Source: Bradyrhizobium sp. (GTDB lineage Bacteria > Pseudomonadota > Alphaproteobacteria > Rhizobiales > Xanthobacteraceae). From it: DNA of 64,000 bases. The position numbers and the translations under genes are program-made. Where the stretch lies: NCBI GenBank assembly GCA_028290305.1, contig JAQGKC010000346.1:1-64000 (forward strand), written 5' to 3'. Positions 25,451-32,977 of the stretch are shown here, piece after piece; position 1 is the stretch's first letter; each line of letters starts with the position of its first letter. The notes beneath the pieces are model-generated. The model saw only the letters and a list, made by a program, of their open reading frames with translations, was not told the origin of the DNA and ran no database searches.

Positions 25451-26644
25451 ATGACGAGGAGCGTCGCAATGCTTGGCGCGGCTGTACTTCCCGTTGCCAA
25501 GTGGCAAAGGGGTAGAGATGCCGAAGTTCAGGTGCTGGAGCATGAGGTGCTGGCGCAACTCGTCATCGACGCCATGGCCGAGGCCGGTGTCGACAAGAGT
25601 GAGATTTCGTCCCTCGTCTTCGCTCAGCCGCGGCCTTATACGCAGCAGAAGTATTTTGCGACGTTTATCGCAAACTATCTCCGGATACCCTGCGCCGGTT
25701 CCGTTCTCGAGGTTTTAGGAAACGGAATGACGGCGGCGCTGGCATTCGAGGCTGCGGCAAACGATATCCGCCTCGGGCGTTCGAGGGTCGCGCTCGCGCT
25801 GGGCGTCAATTTCGAGACCGCAACGCCCGCGGTTGAGCACATGATGAACTCCATGCGCGCCACAGGCGATGTCGATTTTCATGCACCATTCGGCTTCACA
25901 CCGATCTCTTGGTACGCGATGGACGCCGCTCGATATATCCACGAGTTTAGTTCCTCGCGTGAAGAGTTGGCAAGCGTATCGGTCAAGAATCGGTGGCATG
26001 CATCGATGAACCCGATCGCGCAGTTTCGGAAGGCTATCACTCTGGAAGAAGTACTGGCCCAGAAGCCGATCGTTGACCCGCTCGGGCTATATGAGGTGCC
26101 GCCCCGGGGGGACGGCGCCGCCTGCATCGTCCTGGTCGACGAGGACATCGCGAAGGCCTCGGGAAAGCCCTACGTACGCCTGCGTGGAAAGGGATTTTTC
26201 CACGAAGGCGCCCATCAGATCAGTGAGGTGCCGAATGACATGATCGCGCTGATCGCCGCACAAAGGGCGGGGAAGGCTGCCTACGATGAAGCCGGCGTGT
26301 CTTCCTCTGATATTGATCTCGCGGAGTTGTATGCCCCTTGCACCATCATCGAAGTTCTCGTCAGCGAGGCGCTGGGCTTGGTGCCGCGCGGGCAGGGTGC
26401 CCGTCTTTGTTCCGAGGGAGTGACGTCGCTCGGCGGACGAATTCCGATATGCACGTCGGGCGGTCTGCAGTCGCGTGGCCATCCCGCGCACGTCACTCCG
26501 TTCTATAGCTTGTTCGAGGTCAACGAGCAGCTCACGGGCCGCGCCGGCGAACGCCAGGTCGCCAACGCCCGCCTTGCCGTCACCAGCGCTGAACTCGGCA
26601 ATTACAATGCGGCGATGGTCCACGTGCTGGAAGGTGTCCGATGA
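25451..26644 (+). CDS. SCP2-type thiolase-like protein lacking the nucleophilic Cys
   Basis: A 397-residue thiolase fold. The C-terminal motifs are kept (PICTSGGLQSRGHP with the catalytic His, ELYAPCTIIEVLVSE). In the nucleophile loop, where active thiolases have Cys-x-S/T-G, the sequence is LEVLGNGMTAAL with Gly at about residue 90. Cys81 is nearby but outside the motif. Cys-less SCP2 thiolases that pair with DUF35 proteins, such as the steroid-pathway Ltp2, act as retro-aldolases. The next gene, overlapping by ATGA, encodes exactly such a DUF35 partner. Retro-aldol cleavage of a beta-hydroxyacyl-CoA is thus a reasonable inference. Confidence 0.8.
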   Translation: MTRSVAMLGAAVLPVAKWQRGRDAEVQVLEHEVLAQLVIDAMAEAGVDKSEISSLVFAQPRPYTQQKYFATFIANYLRIPCAGSVLEVLGNGMTAALAFEAAANDIRLGRSRVALALGVNFETATPAVEHMMNSMRATGDVDFHAPFGFTPISWYAMDAARYIHEFSSSREELASVSVKNRWHASMNPIAQFRKAITLEEVLAQKPIVDPLGLYEVPPRGDGAACIVLVDEDIAKASGKPYVRLRGKGFFHEGAHQISEVPNDMIALIAAQRAGKAAYDEAGVSSSDIDLAELYAPCTIIEVLVSEALGLVPRGQGARLCSEGVTSLGGRIPICTSGGLQSRGHPAHVTPFYSLFEVNEQLTGRAGERQVANARLAVTSAELGNYNAAMVHVLEGVR

Positions 26645-27057
26645 CCCTTGATTTGCTGGCGATTGACCACCCGCGCGCCTTTGCGCCGCGCATGACTGAA
26701 TTCACCCGACATTTCTGGCAAGGTCTTAGCGCGGGGCGTTTCGAGACGACGCGATGTGATGACTGCGAACGTCTGACGTTTCCGCCAAAGCAGTTCTGTC
26801 CACATTGCTGGTCGAAGCGAATTGCATGGGTAGCACTCTCCGGTCGTGGAAGACTTTACTCGCAAACAGTGGTGCACGCGGCGCCGGCGGTGTTTCAGAA
26901 CGAAGTGCCGTATCGGGTCGGGATCGTCGATCTCGACGAGGGCTTGAGAATCGCGACCCGGGTGTTGGCCGGCATCGAGCCGGAGCTCGACACGGCGGTG
27001 GAGATCGTGGTCCTCAACTATCGAGATGGACCGTTATTCGCGGCGCGTCCGTTATAG
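26641..27057 (+). CDS. DUF35 Zn-ribbon/OB-fold partner of the thiolase-like protein
   Basis: A 138-residue protein with an N-terminal helical segment (FTRHFWQGLSAGRF). A rubredoxin-like zinc ribbon follows (CDDC and CPHC), then a C-terminal OB fold (GRGRLYSQTVVH, YRVGIVDLDEGLRIATRV). Such proteins form obligate complexes with SCP2-thiolase-like enzymes and recruit acyl-CoA. Its ATG overlaps the thiolase stop. It is the last gene of the plus-strand aromatic set, ending before a strong hairpin. Confidence 0.88.
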   Translation: MTLDLLAIDHPRAFAPRMTEFTRHFWQGLSAGRFETTRCDDCERLTFPPKQFCPHCWSKRIAWVALSGRGRLYSQTVVHAAPAVFQNEVPYRVGIVDLDEGLRIATRVLAGIEPELDTAVEIVVLNYRDGPLFAARPL

Positions 27058-27064
27058 CGAGGTC

Positions 27065-27091
27065 GTCATGCCCGGCAAGTCCGGGCATGAC
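27065..27091. terminator. Hairpin between convergent genes
   Basis: GTCATGCCCGG and CCGGGCATGAC form a perfect 11-bp stem around CAAGT. The hairpin lies between the DUF35 gene and the convergent ferredoxin gene and is followed on the plus strand by an A-rich run. It may act as a bidirectional terminator. GTCATGCCCGG-type palindromes also recur as intergenic repeats in Bradyrhizobium-like genomes. Confidence 0.55.
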
Positions 27092-27115
27092 AGCAAAAAA
27101 GAACGGATTTTCGAT

Positions 27116-27421
27116 TTACAGATCAAGCGTCAATACCGGCGATTTCGATCCGGAACAGCAGATCATGATCTTGCTGTTTTCTGCTTTTTCTTCGTCGCTG
27201 AGGAAGGTGTCGCGATGATCGGGAATTCCATCGATCACTTTTGTTTCGCAGGTGCCGCAAAAGCCTTCGGTGCAGGAGAAAGAAACGTTGACGCCGGCGT
27301 CGAGTAGCGTGTCCAGAATGGTCTCGCCCGGCAGCACGGTCAAGGTGCGACCGCTGCGATGCAAGCGCACGTCGAAGCCGCTATCCGCGGCCGTATCTTG
27401 CTTTGCGGGGGATTCAGTCAT
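27116..27421 (-). CDS. Stand-alone plant-type [2Fe-2S] ferredoxin (VanB/PDR C-terminal domain type)
   Basis: A 101-residue protein equivalent to only the C-terminal ferredoxin domain of phthalate-dioxygenase-reductase/VanB. It has the ligand loop SCTEGFCGTCETKV, HRDTFLSDEEK and the fourth Cys in MICCSGSKS. The FMN and NADH domains that normally precede it are absent; its own ATG and a 20-residue polar leader show it is a separate gene rather than a frameshifted end. It lies 27 bp downstream of the oxygenase it should reduce. Confidence 0.87.
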   Translation of the reverse strand: MTESPAKQDTAADSGFDVRLHRSGRTLTVLPGETILDTLLDAGVNVSFSCTEGFCGTCETKVIDGIPDHRDTFLSDEEKAENSKIMICCSGSKSPVLTLDL

Positions 27422-27448
27422 CGTGTGCGTCCGGCTGTCAAACGCGCG

Positions 27449-28768
27449 CTATAGCGCATAGCCGAAATCGGCACCGAGCTTCGCGGCCATATGCGGACGG
27501 CCGAAATCGACCCATGACGTGCTTTCCGGCAAGGTGAGCGAAACCGCTCGGACCATGAAGGTATCCGGGTTGGTCACTCCGTTGGGCTTGATGCCGCGGT
27601 CGCGATAGGCGCTGACGGCTTCCAGCAGGAGTCGTCGGGTCATCGCGATCCCGGTATCGCTGGAACCCAAATGTTCCTTGGTCCGATCGAAGATCGGGCG
27701 AATCCCGGTCTGACACGCGCCGTCCTGTACCCAGAGTCCTGGCAGGCCTGAAAACCAGGTGTCGACCTGGCTTTGATAGTCGAATTCAAATCCAGTCTCG
27801 CGCGTGAAACGGGTCCAGTAGTTAGCGTAAGGCACGCTGGCGTTTCGCTTCACGAAGGCATGTCGGCTCGGATGGCCGGTTTCACGACCCTGGTGGCCTT
27901 CCTCGAATAATTCGCGCGTCCGCTTCGGGAGTGGTTCGGACGGATGATACGAAAAAAAGATGCAAAGCGTGTGGTTGTCGTCCATCGGCACCCAGGCGTG
28001 ACCGCTCAGGTCGGGAAATTTCGATTGCGGCGGCACCAGCGAATAGAACGGCATCATGAACTGGTTGACGCGCCAGTAGAGCTTCTGATCGTCGAGACGC
28101 CGCTTTGCCGCGATGCTCATGCCGAACTCCTGCCGGACGCATTCGAACGTCGGCCGCAGGTCGCGCTTGGCCAACCAGTCGTTGATCTGGCCTTTGGAAT
28201 CGATCCGGCCGTGAAGAATCGGCGCATGCGCGGAATCGATCTCGCCCTCCAGCGCTTGCAGCCAGTTGCATTCCTGCACCCGAATTGAAACCTGCACATT
28301 CTCCGCAGGCACAAGATTCCATTCGACGTTCGGTAACGGCGGCACCTCACTCGTTTCCGGACCCATATAGGTCCAGACGATGCCGTTGCGTTCCTTGCAA
28401 GGGTATGCCGTGATCCTGACCTTGTCCTTGAACCGGCTCTTGAGCGGCTCGGCCGGCATGTCCATCACCGCGCCGGTCACGTCGTATTTCCAGCCATGAT
28501 AGACGCAGCGCAGGCCGCAATCCTCGTTACGGCCGAACATCATCGGTGCGCCGCGATGCGCGCACGCGCTGGCAACGAGACCCACGCGCTGTTGTGAATC
28601 GCGGAACGCGACCAGATCTTCACCCAGCAACATCACCCGCGTCGGCTGACCATCGGCCACCAGATCCTTCGAAAACAGAAACGGTATCCAATACAGCCGG
28701 AACAGCGATCCCATGGCCGTGCCGGGACCCACCCGGACCAGCGTTTCATTGTCTTGTTGCGAAAGCAT
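27449..28768 (-). CDS. Rieske oxygenase of the phthalate 4,5-dioxygenase/demethylase type
   Basis: A 439-residue alpha-only oxygenase. The Rieske site is CAHRGAPM and CVYHGW; the mononuclear site is EGEIDSAHAPILH, typical of phthalate dioxygenase and related O-demethylases. No beta subunit is present, as expected for group II enzymes. It lies in a MarR-controlled operon with a HicB-like protein and a small ferredoxin. The substrate may be a phthalate-like or methoxylated aromatic acid (inference). Confidence 0.88.
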   Translation of the reverse strand: MLSQQDNETLVRVGPGTAMGSLFRLYWIPFLFSKDLVADGQPTRVMLLGEDLVAFRDSQQRVGLVASACAHRGAPMMFGRNEDCGLRCVYHGWKYDVTGAVMDMPAEPLKSRFKDKVRITAYPCKERNGIVWTYMGPETSEVPPLPNVEWNLVPAENVQVSIRVQECNWLQALEGEIDSAHAPILHGRIDSKGQINDWLAKRDLRPTFECVRQEFGMSIAAKRRLDDQKLYWRVNQFMMPFYSLVPPQSKFPDLSGHAWVPMDDNHTLCIFFSYHPSEPLPKRTRELFEEGHQGRETGHPSRHAFVKRNASVPYANYWTRFTRETGFEFDYQSQVDTWFSGLPGLWVQDGACQTGIRPIFDRTKEHLGSSDTGIAMTRRLLLEAVSAYRDRGIKPNGVTNPDTFMVRAVSLTLPESTSWVDFGRPHMAAKLGADFGYAL

Positions 28769-28812
28769 CGACGTTCCTTCCCTAAGGCTTGGACCAGAAC
28801 AGTAAATGGCCG

Positions 28813-29166
28813 TCAGTAGTTTGTTTGTGGCTCGCGGGCGGTCGCGACGTCATCGCGATTGATAAGGGCGATTAATTCGTCCGGGAGACCGGCTTGTTCG
28901 GCTACCCATGCCGGATCGCAATATTGCAGCGGCGGACGCGGCACCGGCGGAAGTCGGCCCTCGCCCAGCATGCTGACGATCGTCTCAATCCGCATCCGTT
29001 CGAGCAGGTGAAGCGCCTCCTCCACGACAAGGGATTCGGCAGTGCAGCCGGGAAGTTCCGGATAGGAGACGCGTCTGATCCACGATCCCGGAGTCACCTC
29101 GACCGTTTCCGCCTCCAGAAGATACGGCACGCTCAAATACTCCCTCAGCCGCAAACGTTCCTCCAT
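28813..29166 (-). CDS. HicB-like small protein in Rieske oxygenase operon
   Basis: A 117-residue protein whose middle matches the HicB fold: a YPELPGCTAES strand-turn, then EEALHLLERMRIETIVSMLG and PPVPRPP. The C-terminal 40 residues (DPAWVAEQAGLPDELIALI) are not an obvious HTH or RHH. No HicA toxin gene is adjacent. It is first in the operon after the MarR operator, 44 bp upstream of the oxygenase. The start may be ATG 29166, or TTG 29154, which has GGAGG at a better distance. Confidence 0.65.
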   Translation of the reverse strand: MEERLRLREYLSVPYLLEAETVEVTPGSWIRRVSYPELPGCTAESLVVEEALHLLERMRIETIVSMLGEGRLPPVPRPPLQYCDPAWVAEQAGLPDELIALINRDDVATAREPQTNY

Positions 29167-29174
29167 TTGCCATT

Positions 29175-29194
29175 TTATTACGTATACGTAATAA
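29175..29194. promoter_or_regulatory. Perfect 20-bp palindrome, probable MarR operator
   Basis: TTATTACGTATACGTAATAA is its own reverse complement. It lies 8 bases upstream of the HicB-like ATG and about 80 bp downstream of the MarR gene. Size and symmetry fit MarR-family operators. Binding there would block transcription or translation of the hicB-like/oxygenase/ferredoxin genes. Confidence 0.75.
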
Positions 29195-29276
29195 CATGAT
29201 GTGCCTGGTTCGGCAATGCAATTCCGTCACAGGGCGGCATACCTGCCTGCCGAGTGACGCTGGGTCGACCGGTAAC

Positions 29277-29798
29277 TCAGTCGTCGGTGCTGACTATTGG
29301 ATCCGGTTCCGCGACGAGCTTCATGCATCGTATGAAATGCGCGCGGTCTTCAGCCGGCAGCGGCGCAAGCAGGGCGGTCTGCAATTGCGCCGCGCCGGCC
29401 ACGATTTTCAACAGCACAGCTTTGCCTGCGGGCGCCAGGTGCACCTCGGCGGATCGGCGGTCATTGCCGTTGCTGCGCTTGCTGATAAGGGAACGCTCCG
29501 CCATGCGGTTGATCATTTCACCGAGCGTGCTGCGGTCGACCCGGATGTGCTTTGCAAGCTCCGTCAGGGTCAGCGTGCCCTGCTGATAAAGCGTTAAGAG
29601 CACACCGAACTGGCGCGGCGTAATGTCGTCCTGTGCGGTCAATTGCTCGTAGAGCATGTTCATGCGTGTATCGAGCAGACGCACGAGGAAACCGAGGCCC
29701 TTGTCGAGTTTCAGCCTGCGGGCGATGTCTTCCGACGTTTTCTCGTCCTCCAAGGAACGGGCATCCGCTTTCAGCGATTTGGTCTTCATGGCAAGCAT
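29277..29798 (-). CDS. MarR family transcriptional regulator
   Basis: A 173-residue winged-helix regulator. The HTH is ITPRQFGVLLTLYQQGTLTL and ELAKHIRVDRSTLGEMINRM, the wing is SKRSNGNDRRSAEVHLAPAG, and dimerisation helices lie at both ends. The start may be ATG 29798 or ATG 29789. It is upstream of, and co-directional with, the Rieske oxygenase operon, with the 20-bp palindrome between them. It probably derepresses the operon on binding an aromatic acid. Confidence 0.87.
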   Translation of the reverse strand: MLAMKTKSLKADARSLEDEKTSEDIARRLKLDKGLGFLVRLLDTRMNMLYEQLTAQDDITPRQFGVLLTLYQQGTLTLTELAKHIRVDRSTLGEMINRMAERSLISKRSNGNDRRSAEVHLAPAGKAVLLKIVAGAAQLQTALLAPLPAEDRAHFIRCMKLVAEPDPIVSTDD

Positions 29799-29843
29799 CC
29801 TAGCTCATCAGGCGAGATATAACTCACACCAGGCTGCGGATGA

Positions 29844-30830
29844 TCAATCGGCCTTGATGTTTGCCGTTCGGATGATGGCCGCCCATTTGTCCGTTTCCGA
29901 CTTCAGAAAGACCCTGAAATCGTTCGGCGAGCCGCCTTTAATAACGATGCCCATGTCGAGAAGGCTTCCTCGCACCTTCTGGTCCTGCAAGGCAATGTTG
30001 ATCTTCTGGTTCAATTGAATCACGACGTCTTCGGGCGTATGGGCCGGAACGAGAAAGCCCCACCAGACGGTTGCCTCGACGCCCGGATAGCCTGCTTCGG
30101 CAACGGTTGGAACATCGGCTAGAAGCGCGAGGCGTTCCAGCGAGCTGACCGCGACGGCCCGAAGCTGGTTCGCCTGGATCTGCGACATGACCTGAACCGG
30201 GTCGACAAACATGAATGAGATACGTCCCGCGATGATATCGACCAGGGCTTGCGCGCCACCTTTGTAGGGCACGTGCAGCGCCTCGATACCCGTGGCTTGT
30301 TTGAATATCTCAGCAGCGAGATGACCGGACGTGCCGTTTCCGGCCGAAGCATAGGTGAGCTTGCCGGGCGCAGCCTTCGCCATGTCGACAAGATCCTTCA
30401 CAGTTTTGGCCTCGAACGACGGCTGAACGACAAGGATCAACGGTGTGTAACCCACGAGCGTGATCGGATCGAAGTCCCTGATCGCTTTGAATGGCAGGTC
30501 GTCGAACAACGACTCATTCGTGGCGAGACCGTTGGCGCCGATCAACACCGTGTAGCCGTCGGGAGACGCCTTGGCGACGAAAGCCGGCGCGATGTTGCCG
30601 TTTGCACCTGGGCGGTCTTCGATGACAATGGGTTGGCCGAGCTGCGGACCGACCTGCTGCATCACGGTTCGCGCGACGATATCGACCGCGCCGCCCGCCG
30701 AGAATGGAACCACGACACGGATCGCGTGATCCGGATATTGAGTCGCGAAACCCACCTTTGGCAGAGTCGGCGCGAGGCCAATACCTGCCAGCAGCGACAG
30801 CGCGGTTCGGCGGTTCATTAGGTCAATCAC
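29844..30830 (-). CDS. Bug family tripartite tricarboxylate-type substrate-binding protein
   Basis: A 328-residue periplasmic binding protein with an N-terminal signal (RRTALSLLAGIGLAPTLPKVGFA). It has the Bug hallmark segments YPDHAIRVVVPFSAGGAVDIVAR and DRPGANGNIA, the second ligand-shell region being YASAGNGTSGHL. The GTG 30830 start has AAGGA upstream and overlaps the amidohydrolase stop (GTGA). No TctA/TctB membrane genes are present, common for Bug proteins in this lineage. Confidence 0.87.
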   Translation of the reverse strand: MIDLMNRRTALSLLAGIGLAPTLPKVGFATQYPDHAIRVVVPFSAGGAVDIVARTVMQQVGPQLGQPIVIEDRPGANGNIAPAFVAKASPDGYTVLIGANGLATNESLFDDLPFKAIRDFDPITLVGYTPLILVVQPSFEAKTVKDLVDMAKAAPGKLTYASAGNGTSGHLAAEIFKQATGIEALHVPYKGGAQALVDIIAGRISFMFVDPVQVMSQIQANQLRAVAVSSLERLALLADVPTVAEAGYPGVEATVWWGFLVPAHTPEDVVIQLNQKINIALQDQKVRGSLLDMGIVIKGGSPNDFRVFLKSETDKWAAIIRTANIKAD

Positions 30831-31741
30831 GAGCGGTCCTTAGGCGTTGTTGCAGTTGTGGCCCCTAATTTGGTCCGGCTTTCGGGCCAACGCAACAGTT
30901 GTGCGGCCGTGCCACCCAGAATGCATGCACGGTCCGTTTCGGTCAGAATGCCAAGTTCGCGCCTGACGTGGTCAAGACATTCCACATACGCGCATGGTAA
31001 CCGGGTGACGTCGGAGCCCCACATGATCCGGTTCGGACCGAACTTCTCCAGGGTCCTCGAGAGGTAAGGTGCAAGGTTGGTGAACGGATAGGATTCGGTC
31101 GTATAACAAGGCAAGGCTGTCGCCTTGACGGCGATATTCGGAAACCGCGCGAGTGCAAGCAATTCGTCGAGATCGGCGAAACATTCTGCATCGCGCAGGT
31201 CGCTGCGGCGCGCCATGTGGTCGAGGATAATGGTCAGGCCGGGATAGCGTTCGGCCAGGTCCGCGATCTCGCTGAGCAGTCCCGGCGCCAGCGCCATGAT
31301 GGGGATTCCGAGCCGTTCGCAGCCGGACCAGAACCACTCAATGACACCGGGTGCGAGCCAGCGCGCCCAATGCGGCTTGTAGAAGGTCATCCGAATACCG
31401 AGCATTCCCGGCTGATCGAGCCAGGTTTCCAGGCGCTCGGCGGCGCCTTCGGCATCCGGGTTGAACCGCCCCATGACAGCGAACCGTGTCGGGAACCGTT
31501 TGGCCGCTTCCAGTGCGGTGTCGTTGCTGTCGCCAACCGGGGATGGCGGGACGATCACCGCACGATCGATCCCGGTCCGGTCCATCATTCCGATTAACTC
31601 GTCGGCACCGAGCGGCTCCGCCCGATGGAGCCTCGCGCCGGGCACGGCGACGAAGGATGGCTTTCCGATCTGCTCAGGTGGCCACGGGCGGTCGGGACGG
31701 TGGGCCTCCCAGAGGTGGACTTGAGTATCCGTGATCAGCAC
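30827..31741 (-). CDS. Amidohydrolase family protein (amidohydrolase_2, LigI/lactonase-like)
   Basis: A 304-residue TIM-barrel hydrolase. The usual HxH of the first strand reads DTQVHLW, with Gln in place of the first His. Later motifs are present (ILDHMAR, IMWGSDVTRL). I choose GTG 31741 because GGAG lies nine bases upstream. It is translationally coupled to a Bug-type binding protein, so it probably opens a lactone or cyclic acid taken up with that protein's help (inference). Confidence 0.78.
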   Translation of the reverse strand: MLITDTQVHLWEAHRPDRPWPPEQIGKPSFVAVPGARLHRAEPLGADELIGMMDRTGIDRAVIVPPSPVGDSNDTALEAAKRFPTRFAVMGRFNPDAEGAAERLETWLDQPGMLGIRMTFYKPHWARWLAPGVIEWFWSGCERLGIPIMALAPGLLSEIADLAERYPGLTIILDHMARRSDLRDAECFADLDELLALARFPNIAVKATALPCYTTESYPFTNLAPYLSRTLEKFGPNRIMWGSDVTRLPCAYVECLDHVRRELGILTETDRACILGGTAAQLLRWPESRTKLGATTATTPKDRS

Positions 31742-31967
31742 TAACGGTTCTCCCGGTTGTTGCAAACGTTACCGCCGGCAGCCGGCGAGTGCGCCTGTTG
31801 AGATACACACCGCCCGCCATATTGAGATCGACGGAGGAGTGTTTCGGAATTAGGCCTGACAACGTTCGGTTGGCAAACTTCTACCATTGGCGCAAATGGA
31901 TGACCCCGATAGGATTTTCGATAGTCTTTCTGTCGGACCAGGTCGAGGCGAAAATAAAGGGATCGAT

Positions 31968-32864
31968 ATGCACCCGAGAAGCCTTGATCTCAATCTTCTG
32001 GTTATGCTCGAGGCTCTCGTTGCTGAACGAAGTGTTTCTGGAGCCGCGCTACGGCTCGGTCTCACGCAATCCGCGGTAAGTCATGCCTTGCGAAGATTGC
32101 GCGCAACGTTTGACGACGAACTATTCGTCCGCTCTTCAAGGGGAATGGAGCCCACGCCTCGCGCTGTCGAAATCGCGGATGCCACGCGAAGTGCTCTCGA
32201 GAACATCGGAATCGCCATCGATCGTTCCGCCACCTTCGATCCAGTGACGGCAGCGCGATCGTTCAATCTCCGAATTTCCGAGTATGTCTCCAGTCACCTC
32301 CTGCAGCGCTTGTGTCCGGTACTGCGAAAGCTAGCGCCTGGCATTCATATCAGTGCGGCTCATTTCACGGGAGAATCTCGCGAAGACGAAATCGTAGGCG
32401 ATGAAATTCACGTCCGTTTGGGCAGTTCGCTGCGCCAGCCTGAACATGACAACCGGCTGCGAGTGCTTGAGGAGCGCTTTGTTGTCCTTATGAGCAAGAG
32501 CAACCCCGCGCGAGCAAGGAAGATGACGCTGTCACTTTATGCGTCGCTGTCGCATGTGAAAGTTGTGGGTACCATCGGAACCAATGTCATCGACGACGCC
32601 TTGAAGGTTCGTGGGCTGCGGCGCAAAATCGTGTATCAGGTGCCGAGCTGGCGAGATGCCCGGCACATTGTCGGAGCTACCGATCTCGTGGCCGCCATTC
32701 CGGCGCGGTGGGCCTTGGATCGGGACAGTTCGCGTCGCTGCGCCGTCTCGCCGTTTCCGCTCAATGACGTTACGTTCGCGATCGATCTCGAATGGCATTC
32801 ACGATTCAACCGAGATCCTGCGCACGCCTGGCTGCGGTCGCTTATTGCTGAACAATTCCACTAA
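31968..32864 (+). CDS. LysR family transcriptional regulator
   Basis: A 298-residue LTTR. The HTH is RSLDLNLLVMLEALVAERSV with ALRLGLTQSAVSHALRRLR and DELFVRSSRGMEPTPRA; it resembles the NodD/SyrM/PcpR-type subgroup. The effector domain includes FNLRISEYVSSHLLQ. ATG 31968 follows AAAGGGA; in-frame codons upstream lie in the promoter. It is divergent from the amidohydrolase/Bug pair and upstream of an MFS carrier, and may control both. Confidence 0.87.
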   Translation: MHPRSLDLNLLVMLEALVAERSVSGAALRLGLTQSAVSHALRRLRATFDDELFVRSSRGMEPTPRAVEIADATRSALENIGIAIDRSATFDPVTAARSFNLRISEYVSSHLLQRLCPVLRKLAPGIHISAAHFTGESREDEIVGDEIHVRLGSSLRQPEHDNRLRVLEERFVVLMSKSNPARARKMTLSLYASLSHVKVVGTIGTNVIDDALKVRGLRRKIVYQVPSWRDARHIVGATDLVAAIPARWALDRDSSRRCAVSPFPLNDVTFAIDLEWHSRFNRDPAHAWLRSLIAEQFH

Positions 32865-32870
32865 GCGATG

Positions 32871-32908
32871 ATATGAATGAGCTTCATATTGCTTATGATA
32901 AATATGAA
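32871..32908. promoter_or_regulatory. Three ATATGAA/TTCATAT half-sites upstream of MFS gene
   Basis: ATATGAA at 32871-32877 faces TTCATAT at 32883-32889, an inverted pair with 5-bp spacing. A third half-site ATATGAA lies at 32902-32908. The spacer is AT-rich and directly precedes the MFS gene. It is a candidate binding site for the adjacent LysR regulator or another repressor. Confidence 0.45.
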
Positions 32909-32977
32909 TTATTACGGTGACTAAATTCGTGAAAATGTGACGGTCTTAAAATAATGACAAAAGACCGGAGGAGCGTC

